A stretch of 64,000 nucleotides of DNA from Alviniconcha marisindica (lineage: Eukaryota > Mollusca > Gastropoda > Provannidae). This document shows positions 44,526 to 59,099 of the stretch, in pieces; positions within the stretch are counted from its first letter, which is position 1, and the number at the start of each line of letters is the position of its first letter. The notes below the pieces were generated by a model. That model was not told the DNA's origin. It worked only from the letters and a program-made list of their open reading frames with translations, and made no database searches. The translations under genes were made by a program, and so were the position numbers. The stretch covers positions 290,001 to 354,000 of the forward strand of contig JABMCL010003576.1 in assembly GCA_018857735.1 (NCBI GenBank). Direction: 5' to 3'.

Positions 44526-47500
44526 AACCTGTGAGAAGACCCAAACACACAAAAGGTTCAAAACAATGCTATTTATTACAACAAAACACAACATGCAAAT
44601 TTTGGGGGGTAATCCCCTTTAACAAGCTACAAAACGACACTTAAACAACAATTAAACGATGAAAAATGAGATGGCTAATCCATTGATCGTTTTTGGGGTG
44701 AGCTTTTTCCAGTTCTGTGAGCAGAAGTTTCTCTAGCTCCATCCCTCCTGAGAATGCAAAGCCTTCACAGTTCACTGACAGCAAGGTAAAAGGTGTTGAG
44801 GTGACAGGCAGCTGGACAGACATGGCTGACAGCTGTATGAAAAAGAGGCAGGCGCCAGAGGAGGAGGGCAGACATTAAAGGTGTCCTAAGGTGAACTTTC
44901 AGTGAGCTGGGGGTCGGGCTGAGGTGGTCGTGGTAAAACGAAACGCTGTTCCAAGATAAACAGTTTTAGTCATAACAATCTTTTGAACATTGAGTTTTTG
45001 TTTTGCCGAAAGATCTGCACTGTACATGAGCAATCCATTATTAGTAGTAGTAAAATAGTAAGAGGGAGGGGCAGCAGTTGAGTGTACAGGTGGATGAAAA
45101 GGGTTCTCTCTCATGGTGAACACTGCTTTTATTTCCTTTCTGCAACTTTTGAATACTGGATTGGAGTTAAAAAGAAAAGAAAAAGAAATGGTCTTCTATT
45201 ATATCAAGGAATTAGAAGATGACCATTGGCAGGAGTAAAAAACAAAAAACAGCATCCATACAGGTATACAAAATTTAACAGATCTGGTTGGATGGTTGGA
45301 TTAACCATAAGCATCTTCGAACAGTGAAGTCATGCAGTAAACCCTGGGAGTGGGATTATTAATTCATTCAACTACATTTTCAATTTTAGCTGGATTTCAT
45401 TTTAAAAATTATTTTCTGTTTTATTATTATTTACAGTTTGGATTTGTTTTTCCTTTCCCATTCTCACGTCATTGACAGTTTTCACTACATGCAGAGGGCT
45501 GAGTCAGTCTTCACAATGTTGATGTTGGCCATTATCCAGAAGGATAGGCTGACTTTAATCTCTGCGCCCCTTTCTCCAAACCTCAGTGTGAGTCTGTAAG
45601 TACAGTGAAGTCACGGCCCAGTTACGGCAACAAGCCAACAGAGGCAATAAAGTCATGTCATTGTCATGTATGTACTGGGGCATGAAAGCCAGCCATGCTC
45701 TTTTAATTCAGCTGAAGATGCTTTGTCTCCCAGCCTGTGTTGGGATGTGAGGTCAGTCACTGGCTTTGTGTGACTCACTGTCTTCTGGGCTAAGCAACTG
45801 GCACAAGTCTGGATAACAATAATAATGGCAAATAAAAAAGGAAATGACTGTAACATTTAATTTTTTAAACAAAAAAAATACAACAGAAAAGAAATTACTG
45901 CCATCCTTGACATTCATTTTTCGTACTAACCTTTTAACAGACAAACATGGACACACATCCATCCCCACACACACATTCACCTCCAAACACACATATCCAC
46001 CTCCAGACACATACATCGACACATACACACATAAGCACCCACACACAAGTGCACACACACAGATAACTGTACACACTGCTTTTATTGCACTTTGAAGCAT
46101 TTCCATTTGAATTCTTCACAAACAGCATTATTTTTAACCGATCCTTCTGATAAGGGGAGCAGCCCTGCCTGTAATATATGCTTTGTCATATATATATATA
46201 CAACTCAATTTCCCAGCCTACAAGAGAATCACACACAGAAACACTAGTTTTTTTTATTGTTTTTTTTTTACTGGCACATACAACACATCTAAAGCTGACA
46301 ATTATTCTCTTTCAATACACCACAAATTCACAAGACACAGACACACACTACAGCATTCTGTGCATGATCTTGCTCAAAATGTATGTAACAAACATACAAA
46401 GTTTGAACTCAACTGGATCAGAAGTTTACAAAAAGGTACAACTTTCAGTTTTACCCAACTCCTGTAACCTTGACCAAGGCCATAAACCAGTACAAAAGTG
46501 TCAAGATCAAATAATATTATCATACAAAGGTTAAAAGATCTCACTTACATACTGTCGTTTTTACCATGGCCATGGTCAGCTGAAAAGATGAGCATGTGCC
46601 ATCAGTTTTCCTGCGAGTCAAAATATGCCCTCAACATGCAAGTCATCACAGTCACATAAATACCTTTCAGCTGGAGTCCACACTGGTAGTTTTGCTGTTT
46701 TTCATGTCATCAGCAATGTAAGATGAAAGAAACAGTATATACCCACAAACCCCCTCAATCAGATCATCAAACAGACAAAATCAGATTATTATGAAATACC
46801 CACACAATCAAATGAATAATTTTGGTGAATGAAGAATCTGAATCTGAATCAGGTGATCAAATCCCTCAATCAGGTCATCAGCTTCATGTCACTCTCAGAT
46901 CGTATTTGTTTGCTCCTTGTGTGATGTCCTTTGGAATACAAACCACACTGTGTACAGTATGGTAACAATAAAAACTAGGATTCATAAGTTTTTCGCCTTT
47001 GAGTCACTCTCACTTCATCTCAGTCCTGTGTTCTTCTCATGACCAATGAAAGAACAAGGAAATGGCTCATACCAAAAGATATTACATCCAAAGGAAGCAC
47101 AGTTATAGGGCCTGCTACAAAATGGCAGGACAAATTTCTCTGGAATTGAGCTGGCTCTGCCACCCACTTCTTCACTGGCAACAGCAGCGACACATAGACA
47201 CAATGTCATCAAAAAGAAGATGCATCAAAATATGCCACATGTCAGTCCTTGCTTGCTTGAATTTTTTTTCACTCAAAGTAAAGACATTCTAACAACCAAC
47301 CCTCTTCAGGCGATCAGCCATCAGTTAGTTTAATAACAATATGCAAAGACTAGTATAATTATATATATATATCTAGACATTAGTCTTCACAGTTAACTCG
47401 GCGTAAAACACCAAGTTACTGACTTACTTTGCAGTTAGTGATAGAACCAGTTACGAAGGGCAGTAACTCTGTGCCCCGCCTCTTGTTTGGGTGTGGATTG

Positions 47501-47939
47501 CACTATTTTGGCATCAATGAATGAATGAAAATTTATATATAGCGCATAAAAAACTTCCACACAAAACCTTGCGTGTTCACAGCGCCAGATTCACACAGTG
47601 CATACATGTAAGCTCTTGCAAGCTAAAACAACCAAAGGACACACATACCAAAAGGTACAAACAGCTCCTACCCACCCACCCCTTCCCAAAAGTGGAACTA
47701 TACATAGCAGTTAAATGTAAAAATATATACAGAGTTACAACAGCTGAGGCATATATACTATACTATCTCTGCTCATACCCACTTCATTTGCAAGACACCC
47801 AGTTGATAAGAAACACAGTTCTCTGCTTAGTATTGTGGGCCAAAACTTGGATGTGACTCCAGGGGGACTGACGCAGCCTACAGGCTCTATCTGAAAGGAG
47901 TAGGACTTTCTTCCCCACTTTCTCCCGACTTACTTGGTT

Positions 47940-48175
47940 TAATTAAGGTCTTCCAGATGCTAAACATAAGGCCTCAGTAGTCAGTCACTCACTTGTTTGT
48001 TTTTCTCCCAGATCTAAACATAAGGCCTCAGCAATCAGTCACTCACTTGTTTGTTTTTCTCCCAGATCTAAACATAAGGCCTCAGCAATCAGTCACTCAC
48101 TTGTTTGTTTTTCTCCCAGATCTAAACATAAGGCCTCAATAATCAGTCACTCGCTTGTTTGTTTTTCTATCTTCA
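47940..48175. repeat. ~55-bp tandem repeat, four copies
   Basis: Units share CCAGATCTAAACATAAGGCC and CAATCAGTCACTCACTTGTT. Confidence 0.93.
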
Positions 48176-48311
48176 ACAAAAAAAGCAACACAGTTCAGTG
48201 GAAGACAAATGAAACATGCCAGAGTTCCCTACAGCCTTCAGCATCTGCACTGCTCTGTGCTGTGACCAGCAATGAAAGACAAGAGGAAACAGTTTATATC
48301 CATATTCGCCA

Positions 48312-48565
48312 TTCAGCTTTCAAGTCAGTCAAACAGTTCATAGGATGAAAGATACAATTCTGTAGGTTTATTAAAATGATGGATGACAAATGAAATTCAG
48401 CTTCAAGTCAGTCAAACAGTTCATAGGATGAAAGATACAATTCTGTAGGTTTACTAAAATGATGGATGACAAATGAAATTCAGCTTCAAGTCAATCAAAC
48501 AGTTCATAGGATGAAAGATACAATTCTGAAGGTTTACTAAAATGATGGATGACAAATGAAATGAA
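48312..48565. repeat. ~87-bp tandem repeat, three copies
   Basis: Units share TTCAAGTCAGTCAAACAGTT, ATAGGATGAAAGATACAATT and AAATGATGGATGACAAATGA. Confidence 0.93.
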
Positions 48566-48884
48566 ATAGAGTTCCACACAACTTTCAACATTCACACAGC
48601 TCCTTGTCATTCTTCATGGGACACAGTTTTGCACAGGTGCTGAAGTGGTGGAAGTCGGACAAACATGACCAAAGTTCCACCCACTTTTCAGCGCTCACAC
48701 AGTTAGTTCCACATTGTTCTTCATGAGACCAGTAAAGGCAGCCAGAGGAAATGACAGAGTTCCAGATGTCACACAGCTCTACATTGTTCAGCAGATGATC
48801 ACTGATGGGAGACAAAATGAATGGACCCAAGTTCCAAACACTCCTCAGTACTCACGCAGTTCATCATTGTTTTCTGACACCTAA

Positions 48885-49410
48885 AATGAAAGGTGAAGGA
48901 AATGGCAGAGTTTCACACAGCCTTGTAGTTTCACACTGTCATTCACTGTTCTTTGGCAGACCAGTAATGAAAGACAAAGGAAATGGCAGAGTTCCCCCCC
49001 CAAAAAAAACTTTCACCCTGTCCTTCGTTGTTCTTTGTCAGATCAGTAATGGAAGACAAAGGAAATGGTGAAGTTCCACACACCCCATGAACTTTCATAC
49101 TGTTTTTGTTATTCCTCATGATTCCAGTGATGGAAGACAAAGGAAATGGTGAAGTTCCACACACCCCATGAACTTTCATACTGTTTTTGTTATTCCTCAT
49201 GATTCCAGTGATGGAAGACAAAGGAAAAGGCAGAGTTCCACACACCCCTGAACTTTCACACCGTCCTTCATTGTTCCTCGTAAGACTAGTAGTAGACGAC
49301 AAAGGAAATGGCAGAGTTCCACACACCCTTGAACTTTCACACTGTCCTTCGTTGTTCCTCATGTGACCAGTGATGAAAGACGAAGGAGATGGCAGAGTTC
49401 CACACACCCT
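48885..49410. repeat. 81-bp minisatellite of the RAD54L C-terminal codons and stop
   Basis: Six or so tandem copies (for example 49070 to 49151) of the end of the last exon, following the genuine copy. On the minus strand they contain GTGTGTGGAACTCTGCCATT and a TCATTACTGGTCT-like segment; the original encodes [20 protein letters not shown] and the stop. Copies lie beyond the stop codon, in the 3' UTR or flank. Confidence 0.9.
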
Positions 49411-49538
49411 TGAGGATCACATCATTCAGCCCCTTCTTGTCAGCGCAGTGGTTCCACTGGGACAGATCAGCGTTGCAGTCACTGCCCTCCGGCGGGCCTT
49501 TCACCTGAATGTTGTTCACACAGCGACGGCACTTGAAC
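49337..49538 (-). CDS. RAD54L: RAD54L last exon: CRRCVNN ... HEEQRRTV stop
   Basis: [20 protein letters not shown], then [20 protein letters not shown] and [20 protein letters not shown], followed by TV and TGA. Vertebrate RAD54L ends HEEQRGLR, so the end is complete. Decayed copies of this end follow in tandem. Confidence 0.95.
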
Positions 49539-52500
49539 CTGCACACAGGATTTGAATAATAATAATAGTGACAGGAAATTTATACAGTGCTTTCAGAGAC
49601 TCACAGTAGTTTCCAACTTAATTCAAGAAAAACATGCAACACACAAATACCCATGGACAAATCAATGGTATATAAACCAACAAACCAAAAACATTAATAA
49701 ACATAATCATACAAAGCATAATGAAACACACACACAGATACACATGATAGTACACACACACACCATGCCAATAAAGAACACACACACAGACACAAATCTG
49801 GTCCAAATTACGGCAAGGGCAGGGCTGGAACCCAGCCAGTCAAGTGCTGGGTCCAGCGTGCTGATGACACAGGTTCGACCCCCCCAGTGCAGTAAAGATT
49901 TTTTCAAGTGTTTAGTGCAGACTCCCTTACGGTGTCAGTTCATATGTGCTGTGCACCCCTTAAAATCCCAAGTACTGGCATCCATAGCATGCTTTTCAAG
50001 TTGTTATTTCCATTTAAATACCATGCCTTTTACACCATTATTTCCATTTACACACCATACCATATACACCATTATTTCCACTTATAGACTCTGTTCACAT
50101 GGTAATTTCCACTTACAGAACATGCTTTTCGAACCATTATTTCCACATATATAGGCCATGCTTTTCAACAATTTCACATGGTTATCATCCAACAGAAGTT
50201 AAAATCCAATTACTAACTTATTCCCCTTATATAGAATGCTTTTCACACTGTTGTTTTCACTAATATAGCAAGCTTTTTTACACCGTTGTTTCCACATCCA
50301 GTTATTTCAAACAAAAACAGCCACTCTTCAAACAGAAACAATCAACATCTGGTACATCAGATTGCACCCTGCCAGCATTTCACACGAAAAACAAGCAACA
50401 ACAAGCGCTGTTCAGTTCAAGATGGTAACAAAGTCCAAGCATTTTTTGTCCTGGAAACATTTTACTCTAAATTTTTGCCCTTTGAGGGCTTTGTCAAGGC
50501 CTGCCTGGTCGGCTTGACTGATTCCTACTGATGGACTGTATATTATATATATATATACACACTCACTCCATCCCATCTTTTAGTTGTTTCCCCACCGTTG
50601 CCTTTCATACAGGCCAGCACTAAGCAAGCTATCAGAACACGAGCACAAGTGCCTCACTTGTCATGAGTATCACTGAGCGTGTCCTCGTTGAGCGTGAAGA
50701 GGTCACGGAGGTCGCCCAGGGAGAAGTGTCGCTCCACGTCCTCCTCCTTGTCAACCACGCAGCTGCTGAGCGCTTTCTTGTGAGCCTGGCGCTGGAAGAT
50801 CTTCTCTTCGATTGTTCCGGTCTGAAAGATAGGCCGTGAGGAATCAGCATTCATGCACAGCTTGGTATCTTGGGTGAAAATTTCCGATCACAATTTTCGC
50901 TCCTCATACAACTTGCGTACTTTGTACATATTAAGGTCAATGCATTCCAGTAACTATCCTCATCTATCTGTTTCAATAATACCACACACACACACACACA
51001 TGCACTCTCTCTCACGCACACACACACTCATACATCTATCAATTAACCAACCAGTCAATCAGTCTACAACATAAAATCACCCTGACGCCTTTTTGTGGAA
51101 CTCAGACGAAGCTCACATGTTATGAAACACTCCCCCCACACCAGGACGTAAATGGCTCATCTTTCTGTCTTTAGTTATTAATACAGTACTGAGCCTGGCT
51201 CATCTTTCTGTCTTTAGTTATTAATACAGTACTGAGCCTGGCTCATCTTTCTGTCTTTAGTTATTAATACAGTACTGAGACCGGCTCATCTTTCTGTCTT
51301 TAGTTATTAATACAGTACTGAGACCGGCTCATCTTTCTGTTTTTAGTTATTAATACAGTACTGAGACCGGCTCATCTTTCCGTCTTTAGTTATTAATACA
51401 GTACTGAGACCGGCTCATCTTTCCGTCTTTAGTTATTAATACAGTACTGAGACCGGCTCATCTTTCCGTCTTTAGTTATTAATACAGTACTGAGACCGGC
51501 TCATCTTTCCGTCTTTAGTTATTAATACAGTACTGAGACCGGCTCATCTTTCCGTCTTTAGTTATTAATACAGTACTGAGACCGGCTCATCTTTCCGTCT
51601 TTAGTTATTAATACAGTACTGAGACCGGCTCATCTTTCCGTCTTTAGTTATTAATACAGTACTGAGACCGGCTCATCTTTCCGTCTTTAGTTATTAATAC
51701 AGTACTGAGACCGGCTCATCTTTCCGTCTTTAGTTATTAATACAGTACTGAGACCGGCTCATCTTTCCGTCTTTAGTTATTAATACAGTACTGAGACCGG
51801 CTCATCTTTCCGTCTTTAGTTATTAATACAGTACTGAGACCGGCTCATCTTTCCGTCTTTAGTTATTAATACAGTACTGAGACCGGCTCATCTTTCCGTC
51901 TTTAGTTATTAATACAGTACTGAGACCGGCTCATCTTTCCGTCTTTAGTTATTAATACAGTACTGAGACCGGCTCATCTTTCCGTCTTTAGTTATTAATA
52001 CAGTACTGAGACCGGCTCATCTTTCCGTCTTTAGTTATTAATACAGTACTGAGACCGGCTCATCTTTCCGTCTTTAGTTATTAATACAGTACTGAGACCG
52101 GCTCATCTTTCCGTCTTTAGTTATTAATACAGTACTGAGACCGGCTCATCTTTCCGTCTTTAGTTATTAATACAGTACTGAGACTGGCTCATCTTTCTGT
52201 CTTTAGTTATTAATACAGTACTGAGACTGGCTCATCTTTCTTAGTTATTAATACAGTCCTGAGACTGGCTCATCTTTCTGTCTTTAGTTATTAATACAGT
52301 ACTGAGCCTGGCTCATCTTTCTGTCTTTAGTTATTAATACAGTACTGAGACTGGCTCAGCTTTCTGTCTTTAGTTATTAATACAGTACTGAGCCTGGCTC
52401 ATCTTTCTGTCTCTAGTTATTAATACAGTACTGAGCCTGGCTCCGTCCTCATCACCGTGCATGCATAAGCAGAAAAAGGGCGGTCAACCATGTGACCATA

Positions 52501-55500
52501 ACACTGACGGCGATCAGCCTGTAGATGAAGCACTGCTTTTTCTGCCCGTCTCGCCAGCACCGCGCCATGGCCTGGTCGTCATTGGCAGGGTTCCAGTCCG
52601 GGTCAAACATCACCAGGCGATTGGCGCCAATCAGGTTGAGGCCACACCCTCCCGCCTTGCTGCTCAGCATGAAGATGAACTCGGGAGTCTGCGCAGATGG
52701 AGAGTTACAGTCGGCAGTCAGAGGAATAACAATGGACATTTTTAAAGCACCTACCCTGCAACTCTGACCAATCCAAACACAACAGCACACATTATAACGT
52801 ACATCAAGATAAACTGAGCTTATGCAATGGGTCTGAGTGGGTTACCACGAAATAAGAAACACAAGCTGTGTAAGTTCTGTCATAGCCAGCGAGTCTTGAT
52901 GAGGGCTGTAAAGACGCAGTTGTTGAGCACAATCAGAGGGGGCAGAACTAGTGACCAAGTGACGCAGTTGTTGAGCACAATCAGAGGGGGCAGAACTAGT
53001 GATGCAGTTGTTGAGCACGATCAGAGGGGGCAGAACTAGTGACTGAGTCATGATTCATACAAGCAGTTTTGTACTGCTGTAGGAGGGGTGTGCAGTTTTG
53101 ATGGCATGGTGCTCTGGCAATAAGGTGAGTGGTGGTATTCTGGACCAGCCAGGTGTTTGCAACCTGCTCTGACAAACTGTTACTGGGGACAAAGCGTCAA
53201 TTTGGGCATTCTGAGTTATTGCAGGAGAGGGGAGGGGAGAGGGGAGGAGACAGGGAGTGTCTTCGTGGCTGGTTGGCTTGTGAACTGGATTGGATCAAAA
53301 CTTTGTCACATCAGGGTCTGGGTCTTTTCTGCTCTCCCAAGCCAACACATGGGCAGACTTGTCACTGCCTCTCTCACCTCCACTCACGCAAAACATACGT
53401 TACCAATTTTTTACAAGCTACCCGCCAACCATCTGCCTGTAAATGTGCCAAAGGTTGGGGAATGGATTTTTGTTTTGTTTTGTTGTTTTTGTTCTTTGCT
53501 TCCTGGGATTAACAAATAAACAGTAAAAACTCACAGATGGGTCGTTGAAGCGCTCAACAATTTTCGCTCGCTTTTTGATGGACATGGAGCCATCGAGTCG
53601 CATAAATTGATAGCTGAAACAAACAACATGGCGTACTGTGCAGAAAGACTGACAAACAACATGGCGTACTGTGCAGAAAGACAGACAAACAACATGGCGT
53701 ACTGTGCAGAAAGACAAAATGCCCAAACAAAAATGGCGTACTGTGCAGAAAGACGACAAACAACATGGCGTACTGTGCAGAAAGACAAACAACATGGCAT
53801 ACTGTCAGAAAGACAAACAACATGGCGTACTGTGCAGAAAGACAGACAAACAACATGGCGTACTGTGCAGAAAGACAAACAACATGGCGTCCTGTGCAGA
53901 AAGACAGACAAACAACATGGCGTCCTGTGCAGAAAGACAGACAAACAACATGGCGTACTGTGCAGAAAGACAGACAAACAACATGGCGTACTGTGCAGAA
54001 AGACAAACAACATGGCGTACTGTGCAGAAAGACTGACAAACAACATGGCGTACTGTGCAGAAAGACTGACAAACAACATGGCGTACTGTGCAGAAAGACT
54101 GACAAACAACATGGCGTACTGTGCAGAAAGACAGACAAACAACATGGCGTACTGTGCAGAAAGACAGACAAACAACATGGCGTACTGTGCAGAAAGACGA
54201 CAAACAACATGGCGTACTGTGCAGAAAGACTGACAAACAACATGGCGTACTGTGCAGAAAGACTGACAAACAACATGGCGTACTGTGCAGGAGGGCAAGT
54301 GCAGAAAGACAGACAAACAACATGGCGTACTGTGCAGGAAGACAGACAAACAATATGGCGTACTGTGCAGGACGGCAAGTGCAGAAAGACTGACAAACAT
54401 CAAGAAAGTGCACTGAGGAAGGAACACATTTATGTGGAGCTAAGTCTTGCCACAAAATCAAACAAAACGTCTGCATGTGGCACAAGGACAAGGAGCATAC
54501 ACTGCAAAACACCATAGACCATAATAATCATAAGTCAGAGCATACATGGCAAAACACTGCATAAGACCACTACCATAGATAAGACAGAGCATACACTGCA
54601 AAACACCACGTAAGACACAGACCACAACCATAGATAATCATAAGGCAGAACATACTCGGCAAAACACTGCACAAAACCATAGACCACTATCATAGATAAG
54701 ATAGAGCATACACAGCAAAACGCTGCATACGACCATAAACCACTACCAGTACCACAGATAAGGCATTTGTTGTTTTAACACCATACTTGCCTAAAACACA
54801 CCTCATTATCATTATGGGTTCGCTTTCTCACCGTTTCGTATTTCTGTGGTATAATCGTGCATTGCTGAACTTGTTGTTCTTAATCTTCTGTACTCTACAG
54901 GGGGATAAAAGGATGAACCTCCTTGAAACCCTTCATCATATCCCTCCCTCCCACACACTCCTGTATCCATGCTTTTCTTCCCTCCTTCCTTCTCCAGTTA
55001 TTAATATTAATTCCTCCAGTGCGCCCTTTCTTTTTCTGGTGGAGCCCCTACATACCTGCGCTGCCTGCAGAGCTTCTCGAAGAGGTCAAGGGTCTGGGTG
55101 TAGTTGGAGACGAGCACCACCTTGTCGCTGGTGGTGGCTTTGATCACAGCAAGCAGCATGTCCAGCACCACCACCTTACCTGCAATCAACGACAATCGGT
55201 CACCTGTCAGTGTCTGTGTAGTATTGGAAACCATCACTTTACCTGTAATCAGTAATGGACAGTCAGTGTCTGTGTGAAGCTGTCAACCACCACTTTACCT
55301 GTAATCAGTAATGGACAGTCAGTGTCTGTGTGAAGCTGTCAACCACCACTTTACCTGTAATCAGCAATGGACAGTCAGTGTCTGTGTGAAGCTGTCAACC
55401 ACCACTTTACCTGTAATCAGTAATGGACAGTCAGTGTCTGTGTGAAGCTGTCAACCACTACTTTATCTGTAATCAGCAATGGACAGCTGGTGTCTGTGTA

Positions 55501-58500
55501 ATGTCGTAGACCATCACCTTACCTGTAATCAGTGACAAGCAGTCAGTGTTTACGGGATGTTGTACACCATCATTTTACTGTAATTAGTGATGGATAGTCA
55601 GTGTCTCTGTGATATTGTAGACCATCACTTTAGTGACAATGTTTGTGGGCAGTTGTAGACCATCACTTTATCTGCAATCAATGGTGGGTGGTCAGTTATC
55701 ATTCAGCGTCTGTGGGCAGTCTACTGACCTGACAACTCTGGACGCACAACCTTGGTGGTGTAGTCACTGGGGAAGAGGTCAATTGCGTTCTCAAAGCCTT
55801 CACTCCTCTCCAAACACTTCTCATAGATGAGGTCAGGGTCTGAGAGACAACCAAACACATCAAACATGACACAAACCATACCATAGATGAAGTCAAGGTC
55901 TGAGAGACAACCAAACACATCAAACATGACATAGACCTTTACAAACCAGTCCATAGATGAAGTCAGGGTCTGACTCTGAGAGACAACCAAGCACATCAAA
56001 CATGACACAGATGTTTACAAACCAAACCATAGATGAAGTCAGGGTCTGAGAGACAACCAAGCACATCAAACACGACACAAACCATTCACAAACCAAACCA
56101 TAGATGAAGTCAGGGTCTGAGAGACAACCAAACGCATCAAGCATGACACAAACCATTCACAAACCAAACCATAGATGAAGTCAGGGTCTGAGAAACAACC
56201 AAACACTTCAAACATGACACGGACCTTGACAAACCAAACCACAGTAAGGCTGTGCAGACCCACCTGCCGTTCAAACAGACCAACAAGAGAAAGAAAAAGT
56301 TAGTTAATAACTGGGTTTCAATGTCCCGTCAACCACAGTCACAGGGTTACCTCAAGATGATCAAAACCTGTCACAATCAAATCCATGTTTCAAAATTCTT
56401 CCCATAATCATATAAACCCTCTTTTCTGATCAAATCTACAGAATTAATCCATGAACAAATATAAAACAAAACACATATATACACAGCAAACACATTTTTT
56501 GGAGAAAAAACAAACAAAACATAATTATAAGGTTAGGACATGCTGGTATTCTGAGTTATTGATACCTGACTAAGGAAAAAGAAAAGAAAAAAGAAACTGG
56601 ATGGAAAAGTCAGGAGAATGGACCATTAGCAGAAAAATGGTAAGCCAGAAAGAGGAACTGGATTAGGTTGAAGAACAGGAGAGACAGGGAAGGGAAATCA
56701 GACGAAAGCCAAGATTCCAGACAGGAGCAGGAGGGTGATATCAGATATCTCCAGCTTCCATTTGGAGTCAAGAAAGGAAAGAAAAAAGAAGAAGAAATAA
56801 TAAAGAATGAGGGGGAGGGGGGGAATGCACAGAAAGTACAGGAAAAAAACCCAGACTGACCACAAACACCACACAGTGTCAGAAGCAGAAAAGAAAAACA
56901 CAAAAAGACTAAATGAATGACTGACAGAAATGAATGACTGACAGAAAAAGAAAAAAAAAGGCTGAACAAAAGAAAGAAAGGGAGGCAGACAGGAAGAAGG
57001 GCAGACACACACAAAAAAAATAAAAAAAATAAAAGGAGTGTTCCCCTACGGTTGCAGAGTTTCTTGAGCTGCGTGATGGAGGAGAGGGCGCTGCCGGTGA
57101 CCTTCAGCTCCTCCCCCACCTGAGCGTCGGACACTTGTGACGCCACAAACGACTTGTACAGAGCCAGCTGCAGCGGAGTCAGGCGACAGCACACCACTTG
57201 CTCAACTGAAACATGTACACATTGAAAACTTAAACACCACACACACCAATTTAAACACCACACACACACACCAATAATTGACACCACATAATAATCAATC
57301 AATAATCTACACAGCACACACCAATAAGTGAACACAGATGGCTTGCAGAGAGGACACCACTCAACCACCAAACATGGACACACTTGTACACACAGGTGGC
57401 AATGCCAAATTAGAGAAGCATGCACAGGGAAAGCACACAGGGAAACAAAGATAGCGACAACACAGCCACTGAAAGGCACGTGAAACAAAAATGGATGGCA
57501 TGTTAAAAACAGTGACAACAAAGTACGATGTTGTGGATGACATGCCTAAAGACAGTGAAACAAAGATGAAGTGGATGACAGGCCTAAAGACACAGTGAAA
57601 CAAAGATGATGTTGTGGATGAGATGCTTAAAGACACAGTGAAACAAAGATGATGTTGTGGATGACACAGACACAGTGTAACAAAGAAGATGTGGATGGCA
57701 TGCCTAAAAACACACTGAAACAAAGATGACGTTGTGGATGACATGCCTAGACCTAAAGACACAGTGAAACAAAGATGACGTTGTGGATGACATGCCTAAA
57801 GACACAGTGAAACAAAGATGATGTTGTGGATAACAGACACAGTGTAACAAAGATGATGTTGTGGATGACATGCCTAAAGACAGCAAAACAAAGATGTTGC
57901 AGATGACATGCCTAAAGACAGTAAAACAAAGATGATGTTAATTTTGTTATGGATGACATAGACACAGTGTAACAAAAATGATGTTGCAGATGACATGCCT
58001 AAAGACACAGCAAAACAAAGATGCTGTTGCAGATGACATGCCTAAACAAAGATGATGTTGTGGATAACAGAGACACAGTGTAACAATGATGATGTTGTGG
58101 ATGACATGCCTAAAGACATAGCAAAACAAAGATGTTGCAGATGACATGCCTCAAGACAGTAAAACAAAGATGATGTTATGGATGACATAGACACAGTGTA
58201 ACAAAAATGATGTTGCAGATGACATGCCTAAAGACACAGCAAAACAAAGATGTTGCAGATGACATGCCTAAGACAGTGAAACAAAGATGATGTTATGGAT
58301 GGCATAGACACAGTGTAACAAAAATGAGGTTGTGGATGACATGCCTAAAGACACAGCAAAACAAAGATGTTGTTGCAGATGACATGCCTTAAGACAGTGA
58401 AACAAAGATGATGGATGACATAGATACAGTGTAACAAAGATGATGTTGCAGATGGCATGCCTAAAGACACAATGAAACAAAGATGATGTGTGGATGACAT

Positions 58501-59061
58501 GCCCAAAGACACAGTAAAACAATGATGAAGTTGTGGATGGCATGCCCAAAGACACAGTGAAGCAAAGAAGCTCTGCTATGGATGACAAGCTATCAGCCTA
58601 CTTTTGACAGGCAGGTACTTGATGAGGAGAGCCTGGGTGCGTCGGATGATGCAGCGATTGACAACTCCAAGCAACTGCAAAAACAATGCACACAGCTTGA
58701 AAAGTTGCATGTTTTGTTGTTGTTGTTTTTAACTGAATTCATGCAGTTATCATCATTACGCCCAGTCAGAGAGACGGGAGTAAGTAAGTAAGTAAACTGG
58801 TGTTTTACGCCCAGTCAGAGAGACGGGAGTAAGTAAGTAAGTAAACTGGTGTTTTACGCCCAGCCAGAGAGACAGGAGTAAGTAAGTAAGTAAACTGGTG
58901 TTTTACGCCCAGCCAGAGAGACAGGAGTAAGTAAGTAAGTAAACTGTGTGTATTACACAGTCAAGAGAAGGAGTAAGTAAGTAAACTGGTGTTTTACGCC
59001 CAGCCAGAGAGACAGGAGTAAGTAAGTAAACTGGTGTTTTACGCCCAGCCAGAGAGACAGG

Positions 59062-59099
<38 letters not shown>

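Larger units (their letters stand above)
41364..48884. other. DNAJB 3' UTR and intergenic DNA
   Basis: AT-rich, no conserved coding segment on either strand. Contains one SINE tail and three listed tandem repeats. The RAD54L 3' end lies at its right border on the opposite strand. Confidence 0.65.

Noticed and set aside
51147..52442. CRISPR-like regular repeat array
   Set aside because: Units are contiguous with no unique spacers, and the genome is animal; it is a minisatellite.
53531..54517. Open frames of up to 298 residues on both strands
   Set aside because: They come from a 33-bp minisatellite whose length is a multiple of three; no codon bias or family match.
56610..57521. 303-residue membrane-like open frame, minus strand
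   Set aside because: It is RAD54L exon 57050-57205 read through into T-rich introns on both sides.
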